Assembly (NCBI RefSeq): GCF_019399895.1
Contig: NC_091868.1
Coordinates: 5,891,593 to 5,955,592, forward strand
DNA length: 64,000 nucleotides
Reading direction: 5' to 3'
Source of the DNA: Cardiocondyla obscurior
Lineage: Eukaryota > Arthropoda > Insecta > Hymenoptera > Formicidae
Below are positions 13,202 through 26,490 of this stretch, one piece after another. The position numbers and the translations under genes are program-made. Within the stretch, counting starts at the first letter, position 1, and each line of letters begins with the position of its first letter. The notes beneath the pieces were generated by a model. That model was not told the DNA's origin. It ran no database searches and saw only the letters and a program-made list of their open reading frames with translations.

Positions 13202-16200
13202 GTATTTTTAGTACCGCGAGATCGTTTGGATCTCCCGCTTGTCGACAACGACGTGCACAATGTGCGCATGTTCCCGACTACGCGGTGAGTTAAAGAAGCC
13301 CGTTGTAACATATGCTATCCCACTGCCTTTCTTAAGGCTTTCATATGTCCTTCTCCGACGTAATATGATAATTTTTTAATTAAAACCTCGTGCACGACAC
13401 AAAGATTCTTAATTTCTCTTTTTTTTTTTGTTCTGAACTTTTCAAGCTTCACTTTTGAGTAATCGATTTATTTTATTAGAAATTGACGTTTGCTCGTTGT
13501 GACATTTTATTATTAAATATCAAACAAACTTCCTTTTAAACTGTCGACAGCCTCGTAAAGATTGCGACGAAAAATGTGTTACTTCCGTCCGACATGTATT
13601 CAGTTACTTGCTTTAAAAAAAGCGTGCTATCGTTAACACGTGGACTTAATGCATGTAGATCGCCCGTAGTTAAAAGCTGCGACTCCACCTCCATAGAAAA
13701 ACTTTCTTTATCGTCTCGTTAGTACGTCGTCGTTCAAGATGAGAGACGATTATTCGGTGCGTCAAGAGCCCGGAGTGCGTGTCGAATCGATTGGCACGGT
13801 CGCGTCGAGATCGAAATGACTTGTGAGCTATCAACTATTGATATGCTGTCGCATAAACGTTCTAATATTATTCTACTCGTTTCCTAATGACTGCGTTTCT
13901 TCACGACCGCATATATGATTAATAACGCAAAAACAACCAGGTAGGCGAGACTTTTTTTCGCGTGACCATGAAATATTGGACTATAGACACTTTAGCAAAA
14001 TTAATTTTGGTTTTTTACCGTAGTGATAAATTAACGTGATTAAAAATAAAACGGTATTTTTTAATAATAAATGTAACTGTAATATTTTATGATTTTATTA
14101 CTGACATAAAAATTTTTTTTTTAATTAAAATATTATTTAAAAGTTTAAGAAAAATATTCTCCGAAACTACTAATAAACTTTTTCAGTAAGTTTCGATTCT
14201 CTCACGGATATAAGTGCATCCGCGATATGAGCGAATGAGAAAAAACTGGTTCTCACAGTCGCGATCAGCACATGCGTGCCAGTCCGCGTTCTGCAATTTC
14301 GCAACAAATTCCATTAGCACTTGCCATCGTTACGAGTAATTAACCATTATGACAGAGACTAAAAGAAATCGCGGAAACGGTTTTCCTGAGTGCGTTCACG
14401 TTGTCTTCTAAATAAAAAATTAAGGCAACAAAGAAGTTGAACGGGACGAAATCATTATCGATAAGGTGTAGGTTCCCATCCGTTAAGACCTATCGTCGAT
14501 ACGAGCCTCATTTCCAAGTGACCCAGTACGTATTTGACGCGAGAAAAGGAACTTGTTGAAATTCTAGGTTGAGAATAGTTAAGAATATTGTTTTAACAAA
14601 TTTTTTTTTCTTTTCCGTTCACTCGAGCCGCACATCCTAATGTATTTCGCGATGCAGCCTCTCGGCATTGTCCCACCCGATGACGTGACAGCCGTGACTC
14701 GTTTAGCATAAAACAGCGTTGTTCGATCGTACTTGTTAGCATATGCGGCGCAGTAGCCTTGCATCGCTCGCATATGTACGCGACTCGTAAAACGCGCTCT
14801 TAGCATTTCCTACCATTGACATCACAATAATGATATTAATTATGCTATGTAAACGAACGGAAATGCGACCGCGGAACTCGCACAGCCAACGCTTTACGTC
14901 CCCGCCGTACGTTATTTGACACATCGATTGCACTTGCATTGCAATCTGATGAATTGGCTATTCGCCAGTCGTCGGGCCGATTCTGAGCCGCTTCCCTAAT
15001 GGAACTGCCTGTTGTCAGCTTGTAAAGCGAAATGTTTGTTGTTAGTATAATGTAGGATATCCAGAAATAAGATGCTTTTGATTTAACTACGCGCTTCCGC
15101 GTTTATTTCGAGATAGATTGTAAAGAAAAGAACGTTTTTTAGCTGTTAATCGAATTGAAACTTGCAAGTGGCGAAAGAAATTTGCATTAACAGACTTCGT
15201 ACTACTGATCGTTATTATCAAACGTACAAATTAATATTATTAATTAACAGTAAATTCAAGCTGCGCCACGAACGTCGCGTATTTTCGCGAACAAATACGC
15301 ATAAGCGGTATTAATAATAAATGTTAATTCGCTTTCCGCCGACGGCCGTGACGTTCTTGAACTAAACAAGTTACAAAAAGTTCACCTTTGCGCGCATTGG
15401 AGACCTTCGCGGAACATTCTTGCCGTTACTTACATTCTCTTCTTTCTCGCTGGCATCGTCGAAGCGTGAAAATTGCAACGTGACGTGAAAATGTTCCCTT
15501 TCAACCGGAAAGCCGCCGGTCGCGTCCGTTCGCATGGTAACTTGCAGAATGGCTTCCTAACGAAGACACAATATCGGCCAATTATGTACCACAAGATGCA
15601 AATTTACATCGCTAATGATATGCACAAAGCGCAACGGATTTCTCGCGATGATCGAAGCTACCGGCAACTTCTTCGGCATCTTCTCAATGCTTTTAAAACG
15701 CATGCGTTCGTGGCCACCAAGATACTCAATATTAGTAAAGAAAACCTTTCTTAGTAATCGTGAATTGTGAAAAAAAGATGTAAGGAAAAAAAAAAAAACG
15801 GAGATATAAATTAACGTATTCTTTATTTAAAATCATCCGCATTTACATCTTTGTAATTTGTAACAATTCCACACGTTGACGAAGCACAGTCGATCCGGCT
15901 GCCGATAAAAATTATCAATTTTGTAGCAATGTAACCCGGATAGCATTGGGAATAGGGTCGTTCATCTCGGCACTCATTTGATTACGCACACATCGACAGT
16001 AAACTCCAGCACGTATTAAAGTACAACGGCCAAAGACGTTGCAAACAGTGTGCATTGATAGCCCATTGATAAGCGGGTTTACCCAGATGTATGGTAGCAA
16101 TATGGTATCGTCGCGACGTGTCGCCTGCAACCGGCAGCACCTGCAAAAATAAATATGATAAATAACGTGATAAATGGTTTTTATCAAGCAACTTCCTGTG

Positions 16201-18079
16201 ACGGCGTGGATATGAAACGTTGGTAAAGCTTCACTATCGCGCCTCGTACTTTGTAGTAATGTAGCGTCCTGCGCGTAAAAATAATTAACCCAGGATAATA
16301 CTGAGCTGTTAATTTATCGATGTTCTTAATTATTAACGTATTTATGTAAAATTATTATTAAACCGTTTTTAAATATTTTTTTTTAGTAAATAAAATAAAA
16401 ATTTGTCCCATTAAATTAATTGGATTTAATGTCCCGTGGACATAAATGAAAACTGCGTTTAATTAAAATTTTCATTTAAATAAATTATGACATTATTTGC
16501 TTACGACAATTGGCAGGTCGCGCATCCTAAATAGATAAAGCAAACGTGATCTATGCACTCGTGACGTTTCCGGTGCATTATCTAGCACGCCGATTGCGTC
16601 AGGGAGTACGCGGTTACTTTCTTCTCGGTTTTGCGACGGCGCAATTAATTAATTCTGTTATAAAATAATTCTTAACGTAACGAGGAAGTACTAAAAGTAA
16701 CTAGTTAGAAGGTAGCGGTCAATTACGGGCCGTATGTCTTGAGATTATGACAGAAGGCCCGATGCGGCGACTATCACATCAGGCGCGACGGCGCGTAACG
16801 ACGCGATATACAACATAAATATATTTTATACATTTAGAATTTAGATGATACACCAAAATGCATTTAAATATCACTTTTTTATTCTAAATTCAATCACCGG
16901 TGTGTCGATGCAATGCCAATAATGTAAGTGGTGTAATTGGCTTAAGCTGTCAATAATAGTTGTCTCGAAAGATTAAGTAGATCGTACACGTAGTTTTATC
17001 TCGCTGACGGATGTTTCGGGTCGTTACATCACCCATCATTGTGATCGGGGTTCTAGAACATTATAATTCCATGCTAAGATGCGCACCCACGGATTTTTGC
17101 CGCTTTCGCGTGGCTCGAGTGCCGGAATTTTTGCATTTCATTCATTAGCCAGCTTAGTACCGTTACGTCGGTTAATGAGCTGCAATTACCGAATATACAA
17201 CGTCGATCATCGGGATCGTGAAGCAAGGTCGGCAATTAGTTGTACTGCGGCAATGTACTCAGCTCTCAGACTTATGTATCAGATTTAACTCCATCCATAT
17301 CGCTAACATCTATACGTCATTTGTATAACAGAAAGGCATTAACTTTTCGAGCCGCAAATGGACTTTTTTCGCGTATTTAAAATAATTGTAATTCTCAAGC
17401 GTAGGGGAATAACAAAGTTAATCGACGATGTACATCGTCAACTTTTTTTCTCGTGTTGCAAACAAGAAAAAAAAAAAGTTCCGACAGTTAAATCCACGCG
17501 TCAGACAGACACGTTAGTTGCAGTTGTTCAGTTGATGAAATAAGGGTAATCTCAATTTAACGTACGGTTTCCGTGTATCCTGATTTTCGTGGTAATTTAC
17601 CGCAATTTGTCGCCCACATGCGCACCAAACGCAAGGCGTACGTAGGCCGTATAATGCGAACGTGCGCCTCTTTACAACGCATCGCCCGGCTGGAGTTCGT
17701 TTAAGCTACAAATCAGACAGATTCGCGTTTCGCTCGTGGGCGATGATCGGAGCGGTCTCGATATGGATCGTGGCCGCGCTTTCCTGCTAATGAGTCGCTC
17801 GTATATGAGATGAATCACGAGGTGGCTGCGATACTTCGGGAGCCGGTCGTAAAAGTCATCTTTAGTAAAAAAAATCCACCACGAGTACACACACCCGATT
17901 TTCAGAGCATTCCGAAAAATTTACTTCTTTCATTGCACAAATTCAAAAGTTATAAATTTATTAAAATTATTTTTTTTTATATTTATATTTTTTTTAAATA
18001 TTTATAGCATTAAAGTTTCATAATTTTATTGATTCTGTGATGAATCGATCGATTAACAAATTCGACGATCAAATCCGTG

Positions 18080-18400
18080 ATTTTCTAGAGGAGATAGGTA
18101 CGCGTAAACCTTTTATGGAAGGTTGCGGTTAAATGCGGTGTGCAAGATATCTTCTGGTAGAATAGGAATACGAGTCGCATTCCCATTATCCAAGTCACCT
18201 TGAACTTGATTCGGTCGTCGGCACATGCCGACGACATCGTAAAGACGACGAACGAATCCTCGCCGGTTATCCTCAACCGATTCATCGATCGATTCAAGGA
18301 AGACCGTCGGCGGCCGCAAAAAGTTGCCTTGACGGAAACTGAATGGACAGACGTTCTATCGCGGTTAGCCTTAAAACACGTACCGTATTGACAATATCAG
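18080..18400. other. stop-poor island open on both strands
   Basis: The plus frame is open from 18161 to the TGA ending at 18391. A minus frame is open from about 18355 down to 18113. Both give mixed-composition peptides that look less random than neighbouring frames, such as ILNRFIDRFKEDRRRPQK on plus and ESIDESVEDNRRGFVRRLYD on minus. Neither has a start codon in good context or clear flanking splice sites, and I recognise neither. It may be an exon of the unfinished 9 kb gene, a decayed coding relic or chance. Confidence 0.2.
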
Positions 18401-19274
18401 AAAATGTAAGAGAACGTGAAAATTTTGCGGTCTTTAAAAATTAAACTCAGCTCGTGCATAAGCTACGGTTACGCATAAGCCGCTAACGTACCGTTTCCAA
18501 AGCGCTATTAAAGATTTAAGGGAGACACGTCTCGGTCGGGCTTTCGAGATTTAACGCGAAGAAAAGTGCTCTAGGCACGCACTTAAAATTACCACGGACG
18601 TTAAAACTGTAACAAATTAGTCGTCGGCACAGTTGTACGACGCCGTTATACCGGCCTGCCCGCCTGTCATTATTTTCCCTTTCGTCGTTTAGTCGCCGGT
18701 TAAGTTTCGTGCCACTAAGGACAGACGCGCCTTCCCCTTGTCGGTGCCCGACCTGTATCCAAATGATTTTCTGAGTGCATTACGAACGCGTGCAATTGCC
18801 TCGAGCCACGGAAAGATCAGCGCCAGTCCTCCGCCCTCCTGTAAAATCGGTCCCGTGTTATTTAACTTTTAACTGCACTCTGAAATAATGTTACATATTT
18901 GTGTGATTTTATGGGCATTTAAATGTGCTCACGAACAAGCATCGGAAATTTTTTGCCGGTATTACCGATACCGGCTCATTATATCGTATTGATAACTTAT
19001 TTCTTTCTTTTTTTTTTCTTTTTTTTTTGCGCTTTTTTTCTCACATTTTACAATATAAATAATACGAAATATATTTTATACTATTAGAGTAGAATTAGCG
19101 TGTAATTATATAAAGACCTTCTACTTCTACGAAATTTATAGCAATCATGTTATTGCGGGATATGGCGAAACTAGTTGTAGCAGTGTAATCCCTTGTTACC
19201 ACAACAGACATTGTTAGAACGAAACGACTAAATTGGCCCGCTACCGTTTGGAGATTTCCTCAATCATTTCATCA

Positions 19275-19303
19275 ACCGTCATCACCAAGTTGGTGATGAC
19301 GGT
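19275..19303. repeat. perfect 29-nt palindrome
   Basis: Arm ACCGTCATCACCAA, a single G, then its exact reverse complement TTGGTGATGACGGT. The pairing stops at both outer ends. Confidence 0.9.
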
Positions 19304-22300
19304 CGAGCTCTCATGGACCAAATGAATCCCACGCGATCTCATCTCATCTAGTTGTCGCGCTAGAGTTTATATATTATGTTGTCGTGTCGCAACTTTTAAT
19401 ATACAATCATATATTCTGAATTTTGTCGGTGCTAAAAAAGTGCCATTGTTTAAAAGAAAAAAAAGATAGGAATTCACTTTAAAGTACTTAATATTTTCGT
19501 ATTAAATTATTACTTAGATATATTCTAATTTTATAAGTAAATCCTTATGCAAATTTAATTAAAAATAATACATTAGTATTATAATCTTTCCTCGTGCGTT
19601 TGCTTTCCAAATATATTCAGATCGTTGTTATTTAACGAAACTTTCGTAAATTTCGCATAAACGATCTCGCGATCGTCGCCAGACGTTCGACTTTCGTGAA
19701 TAGTGAGATGATTCCGTATTTGAAACGAGCAGCTCTCGCTCATTAATCTAATCGATAAAATCGCTAAGTAATCGATAGCCGCATGAAATCACGACGCAAT
19801 CGCGAGGCTTTAATACATACAAACGTGTCTTTGAATGTAAGCAACTGTTACTTATGGTGTCGTTAACGACCAGAGGCATAGGATGTGGTCTTGAGTGCAT
19901 CTTTTCCATACACAGAATTATTCGAAAGGCAAGATCAACCAACAAGGTTATTAACATGCATATATTAACTTTTTGCCGATACTCAAATTTCGCTCTATCA
20001 ATTATCATATTAATTTTGATTGAAGAACTCGAGAAATACTGCCGCCTTATCGTAAAAATAATTTAAACATGCGCGAAAAAAAAAAATAAAAGAATTAGAC
20101 TTGTTCTCGAACCAAGAACATTTTTCATCGTTTCGCGAAACTCTCTCGAGACGATCGCATAAAATACGCGAGATTGTACGTTACAAATCCTGCTGTCGTA
20201 ATAACCGACCATCTGCTCTCACGACAATACCCAATCTGATCTGGCAAGGCTTCCATAACGTTTTGCAAGAGAATACACTTTGCCTTTGGTAGTTTGCGAA
20301 ATCGCAGAACGTGATTGTCGAAACGAAGCACAGGGTATTAACACCCTCGATATTCTCTCGATGAGAATCCCGAGACTTCAATTGATCATTCTGTGCACGC
20401 TGATCGATCATCTGATTGATCTAACAGTCCGCATTGTGAAACCGGTCGTGATTCCCGTCGTTCTCAAAGTATCGACAAATCGTAATTTTGTAACGCGAGA
20501 AGGCACGCGCAATATTGAAAAGTACAGCTGAATATTTTATTACTTATTCGTAGAACTCACGTACTTTTTGTTTAGCGCGATGAAATAAAGAGAAAACAAT
20601 AATCGAAATAAGACTCGACGGATTAATTAACAGGTACAATAAATTAATACATCCGATCGTTATCGTCGCGTAGATACGCGCGACGCCGTTTGATCCAAAA
20701 AATATTTTAAGGCTCGAGAATCGATTCGGTCGTTGCGGAAAATGACTCGCGGCGGAAAGTAATAAAAAGCGACACGGGACGATTTTCCTGGAAAATCTAA
20801 TACTGTTGTATCATATCCGCAAAGGACGGGGTCTGCGCAGCTTTCGATGATTACGTTGTAGCGATGATTAACGAGTGGCTTTCGGTCCGCGTGTATCTCA
20901 TTAATCGTCTGGCATGCACGGAAGTTAAGAACTTACCGGTCATTACCGGGGGACATAGTAACCAAGTGGCTAATGCGGAATCCTTGAGGTGATTAATGTC
21001 GCGGTCGTGCTATTACCCGCTACGATGATGGAGATGCACTCTTGCATGCGCAATGTGGACCTCCGCGTGCGATGGCACACTTTCTTGTTACGAGACTGCA
21101 TTAGCCACCTCGTTGCTTTACTCCTTTGCTATTATTTGCCGAGTTAGAAGAAGGTTGGAGATGATACAAGTGCTTGCGAAAATACTGCTATCAAGAAATA
21201 TAAATCTTCTGAATCGACAAGTATAAGCCGTTACGCATAACGCCATGAATTAAAGATTCATCGGCGTCTGAGTGAATATGTAAATGATTTTAAATGAGAT
21301 GATACCGTTTTTACGCGGCAGCTATGAAAAATCGGCCCCGCGTAAATTGCCGATCTGTAAAAAAAAAATATATATATAAAAAACGCGAATCCGCCGAACG
21401 GAATAATAACACGGCGGGACGAGACTGAAATCGTGATCGAGGGACAAACGTTTTACTCCATTCGGTCGAAGGTACGACGAACGAGCGGCATTACTTTTCG
21501 ACTCGCGGCATCCACGGCAGCGGAAGTCGAAGAAGTGCCGGCAAGTTTTTGTAGAATTGTTCGACGCATAACGAGTGCAAAGTATTCTTCGAAGCTCGAT
21601 CGGGACGCGGTTGTTGAATGATTCCGGTTACGAATGCTTGCAGCGCCGTTTTATTAATTCGCGCAGAGAAACTCGAGGGCGATAAATTTCCGTCGGTGTG
21701 AAAATTCCGCAATCTTAGAAGCCCGACGGACGATCCACGTGGGCACACGTACGTGATCCCATCGGAAGTCTATTAAAGTCTCGTCGGCGTGTGGGCACGC
21801 GTATGCGCACCCACGCGCGTGCATTCGCCCGAACGAAAGGTGTTCGCCGCGCGTGCAATCTTCGCCGCACTCGCGATGCTGCACAATAAGAGGAAAATAC
21901 GGAAATAGAGGTTTCTTACGTCTTTAATAATGTTAGAAAAGACTTTTTAAACTTTCTCTCTTTCTTTTTCTCTCTGCCATTTGAATTACTTTAGAAAAAC
22001 TCATATTAAACCCATAAAAAGAGTTTGAAAAACTTTTATGCATATTAAATTATCGTTATTAAAACGAAACCCCGATCTAAAAAAAAATAGGGTTATACTA
22101 TATTAAAGTGAATATTCAACGTACCGTTTGATCTAACGTTAGAGGTATAAATTTTTTTGTAACACGGGTGAAATACAGAAATAAGAGTCGAGGCTGGTCG
22201 AATGCGCTCGGGCTAGTTAGCCGACCACGTTAGTTGACACGGGTGGCGTTCCCGCGCGATGCCCACGTGATCATTGCGCGCATGATGGCCGAACAGCTGA

Positions 22301-22497
22301 CGCGGGAGATGTAGCTCGCGCGGTGTTCACGTGCTCGCTGCGAGTACGTTGACCCACAATAGAGCTAGAGCCGCGTACGACCTATGACAATCTCGGCGGC
22401 GTGTACGTGGCTCGCGCGCGCGGAGGTGGCTTACGACGCTGCTCGTGAGTGTTAGCACACGCCGAATATTTTTCACGCGGAGAGTATCTAAAATACG

Positions 22498-22523
22498 ACG
22501 TATATAATTTACGTATATAATCT
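22498..22523. repeat. tandem duplication of a 13-bp unit
   Basis: Two adjacent copies of ACGTATATAATYT, differing at one position, lie in AT-rich DNA just after a CpG-rich patch. Confidence 0.8.
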
Positions 22524-25500
22524 AAATAAAAAAATATACTATAAATAAAATTAAAAAAGTATCTAGTAATAATTGAAATAAATTTTGTTACTTGAAGTAG
22601 ATCTTGTATTTATACATATTGTGTAGAGTAAAGAATACGTAGCCATATTATGTGCGTTATATCATTTTACGCACCATTTCATCTAACTTGGGTATCGCAT
22701 TTTATTACTCGTGCCTTCGTACAGTATATCATAATACTGACATAATAAGACTGTACCTGGCTATCTCATTTGTGTTATCCATCGCTCGATCATTTGGTAC
22801 CTATTGTGCTTGTTCCGTGCTCGCGTGCTTCCGATTCTCTCCTCCGCTATTGCATTCGATTAAGCGTCGGTTAAATCGCCTATCAGTCCCCGCACTTTGC
22901 TCCTCGATAAGACCGCTTTGCACGGCTGTTCGCGGCTAGTGACAACGAACATGGGGGATACGGTGTCGCTCGACTCGGTGCTTAACGTGCTGCCGATCCT
23001 GATACTAATCGCGGACAGTAAATTATTGAAGAGTGGTCATAACGCGTATCGCGCGGGTAATGAAAGACGAGATTATTGACGTCTGTGGTCCCCCGATTGT
23101 TTTCTATGATTCGGTTAAGCCGCATAATTTTATTAGAATACAAGCGAATTAATGTCGGCAAGCGGTCCTCGGTAACGAACACGTGCGCTTGCCCCAATTT
23201 CGTACGACCTAAAGAACACGCTAACTTGGAAAATTCTCGGAATACTTGTCGGATAGTGATCTCACTATTTGCCCAATTTTTTTTTTTTTTATTCTTTTTT
23301 ATTTTAGCGTTGAGCGACGGAACTCGCAGTTTCATCGTGAGTAGCGAGCATATTAAAACCACTGTGTGACGAAACGACACATCGAGAAATAGTAAATTAG
23401 TGGGTTACTAAAATTTGAGAATTTTAGCGATTTAGTTGACGTTAAGTTTAGCTATTACCCTCAATGAGCGACATTCAGTTGCCTTCGGACAGGTTCCTTA
23501 CAAGTCATAAAGAGTTCGCTGGCCCCTCGGCTTGAGTGTCGCTCAAGCGATGCATCAGGATGAATCACCCAGGATCGGATTAAAGTGCTTTAGAATCCTC
23601 GGTAGATAATTATTATATTAAAACACAATTGCACATTTAGACAATATCGAAAATAAATTTCCAATCTTTTAGAAATCAAAACACGTACGTAAAATTATTT
23701 TTACATTGACAATTTCTCTTTAATCCGTACAAAGTTCTGCGAGGAAAGAGATTCAACGTCGATCAGAGAAACATAGAATTGCATTATGAAGACTTTATTA
23801 CTAGGCGACTAATAGGCATGCACATTTACATTTGTCTTGCATACATTTTAATGAGTTAGGATGTTTGAGCGAATCGAAAGCAACATTGAAAAATTACTTG
23901 AAAAACAATAAAAGAAATAAGAAATTTTATATATATAAAAGATTTATCCAGTAAATTAAATTAAATAAAATTCAATGAAATCAAATACATGTATGTTTGA
24001 CATGCATAAAACAAGTTAACGAGATGTAAGGCTTATTTTTTATTCATACTTCTAAATTAAAAATTATTTTATGAATAAATACGTAATGTAGTATACAATG
24101 AGGTGATCAGTAGAATGTGCAAGAATTATATTACATGTGTCTACATTAATCCGACCCTGAACGAAAGCTGTTTTATTATGCAAATACGTGGTGGTTTCGC
24201 GCGAGCCACGCCACGAAGATACTAAATGCACTTGGTAGATGCACACGTTGGCAAAGCAGATGCGTTTATATCGTCAACGAGTCGATCGAGAGATTTGAAG
24301 CTACTTTAGGCTGCTATAACGCAATTTTCGATAAATTGCAAATTATGTTAATAATAATTACGAATTATTATATATTAAAAGATCAGTTGAAAGAATTGTT
24401 TTATTCAAGCTGAGAATAAATATTTATAGATATATATATTAACTGTAACGTAATTTATAAAAAAAAATTGTAAAAATTCTAGTAGAGAATACAATATCAA
24501 GATTTATTTTCTAACAAGATTTTACTTGGTCAATTCTTAAAATGCCAGTGACACGAGCTACCATCCCGTAGAGAATTTGCAGATTTCTCGTTTTCACAGC
24601 AGGACCCCGCCTTTAATTGATGCATTAGCGTTCTTCGGGGGCTGACGTTTTTTAAATTTCTATGCAGTAAGAATTCGAGAAATGCGAGATGGTCGATAAG
24701 AAGCAGAGCGTTAAATGTACATAATACTAAAAATATTCAAAACTCGAATAAAATCAAGCAAATTTATTTACCGTTGTGTTTTCGCTTTCGCTGGCAACGT
24801 AAGTTAGTCGAATGAAAACGTAATTGACATTCCATTTAAAATGGCATCGTCGACCCAATCGTCATCGAAATTCGCCCTTTAGGGACAGGTTCGGAACGTC
24901 GCGAATTGCATTAGTGCAACAAGTGTGCAGCGGCTCTCTCGTCGTGGATATCATCGCGGATGTCGCTATTGGCATACCTACTTGTATTCGAATATTGACA
25001 CATCGTCGACTGGCAGGCAAGACCCATCGAGAGGCAATTTCCGCACTCTTCGGGGCATTGTCGGGCTCCCCGAATGACAATGGCGCACGTAGGCGGCGAT
25101 GACGGAGTAGTTGTTCCTCGAAGGTGTTTAGAAATCGAAGGGAAGCGAGCAGTTAGACAGGGACCATTGTCTCCCCCATTATATTGCTGACGAAGCAATT
25201 GCGGCGCGATTCCCACTTTGATATGTTGCACAACTCACGACGAAAAGCGCAGGAAGGATCCAAAAAACGCATGAGACTCACTGTAGATCCTTAATGCGAG
25301 GGAAGCCATTTTTCGCATCATCGGCACTCGTAACGATAAAATTGCGTTTTTTACGAGGACTGGGCGAAAATGTCTGGGTGATCTTCGTGCTTGTTCCGTG
25401 AAACCGACTAAGTAATCGCGATAAATTTCGTCACAAAAGACGTTCGCGAGCTAACATCTACCTGCGCAAGTTTCGTTGATCACGCTGAGCGAAGTTTTTT

Positions 25501-26029
25501 GGGTACTATACTTATGAGGATTATAGGAACCCGAACGACTGCGATTTAATTCCATTTTTCTTATTATCCTTTTTTTATTCTTAACCTTCTTATTCTACTT
25601 TCGGTTGAATTTTAAATGTTTGCTTCGAGCAAGATAACAAAGAGAATCGAATAGAATTAAGCAACAATTTAAAACTTTACTTAATAATTTAATAATTTAG
25701 TAATTATTATCTATAAAGTATTTTCTGTGTCAGGCGTGACGAGATAGAGAAAGAGAGAGAGTATAAATCTCAAAAGAATTTTTTTTGCAGGCATAAGAAA
25801 CAATAAAACTTGATCGAACGAAATTTGGGTTTACTTGTTCGTTCAGTTTTCAGTTTAAGACGACCCACCTTGTAGAGTTTCTCTTAGATAGGAACAGTCG
25901 ATACGCAATGTTCAGCGAAACGGTTTATCGGAGTGACGCGAGCTGCGGGACCACTTATCGAAAGAATTCATCGAGAAGGGAATTAAACGGCGGCAAACCG
26001 CGACGATAGTCTATCAATATAGATCAGTA

Positions 26030-26490
26030 CATTGCTGTGATTGCATATTATATCCGCGGTTATCGCCGCTTAACGATCGCGGCATCATTCCGTAGCTCAT
26101 TGACGAGGACTATTGTCGAGCTTGTTGAACGATTCCGCTCTCGTTCCGCCGCGAGGTTTTCCTCGGCGCGTCTTGAAAGCGGACTGGTTTTTGCGTCGCG
26201 GCTCGCGGCCGCGTGTGCGGATCTCGTTAAATTCCATCTCGTTCTATCGGCGATCGCCGATCGGCGATCGCCGGGCGAGATTTCCGCGGCGCGCATCCCT
26301 CGCTCCGCTCTGCGCGCGACGCCAACGACGCGCGTATATACCTGCGTACCTTTTCTCTGCCGTCGGCCGGTCCGTATACCCACCCTTGTGTAGGTATATC
26401 GCAGGTGTGGCTTGCGACAGGATGTGTCAACGCTTGTGGAAGCCGGTCACGTAGGTGCGTGCGCCGCGATTGTGGCCAGTACATTAACCC
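26030..26490. other. CpG-dense patch with GCGATCGC palindromes
   Basis: A sharp rise in G+C with many CpG, open in several overlapping frames on both strands because stops are scarce. It contains a perfect tandem of the 14-bp unit ATCGGCGATCGCCG at 26246-26273. I see no protein family in any frame. It could be a CpG-rich regulatory element or cryptic promoter inside the gene desert. Confidence 0.4.
26246..26273. repeat. tandem pair of a 14-bp palindromic unit
   Basis: ATCGGCGATCGCCG occurs twice head to tail without a mismatch. Each unit contains the self-complementary core CGGCGATCGCCG. The same core recurs at 32356-32371 inside a 16-bp palindrome. Confidence 0.9.

Larger units (their letters stand above)
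9564..18080. other. non-coding stretch, possible long intron
   Basis: No exon of the gene starting at 9 kb could be identified here. A GC hairpin element (9675-9720) recurs at 36 kb. A CTGGC/CTGGT mini-repeat lies at 13174-13201. Open frames of 105-136 codons at 10.9-11.2 kb and 12.76-13.17 kb have no recognisable domain, overlap frames on both strands and lie in CpG-rich patches. I treat them as chance. Confidence 0.5.
18400..26030. other. non-coding stretch, no gene recognised
   Basis: AT-rich DNA with CpG-rich patches. It holds a perfect 29-nt palindrome (19275-19303), an E-box-bearing CpG-rich patch (21.7-22.4 kb), a 13-bp tandem duplication (22498-22523) and a T-rich tract near 23276-23304. 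No convincing exon was found. Confidence 0.5.

Noticed and set aside
22951..23079. Short ATG frame beginning MGDTVSLDSVLNVL
   Set aside because: Only 43 codons; looks slightly signal-like but has no splice or family support.
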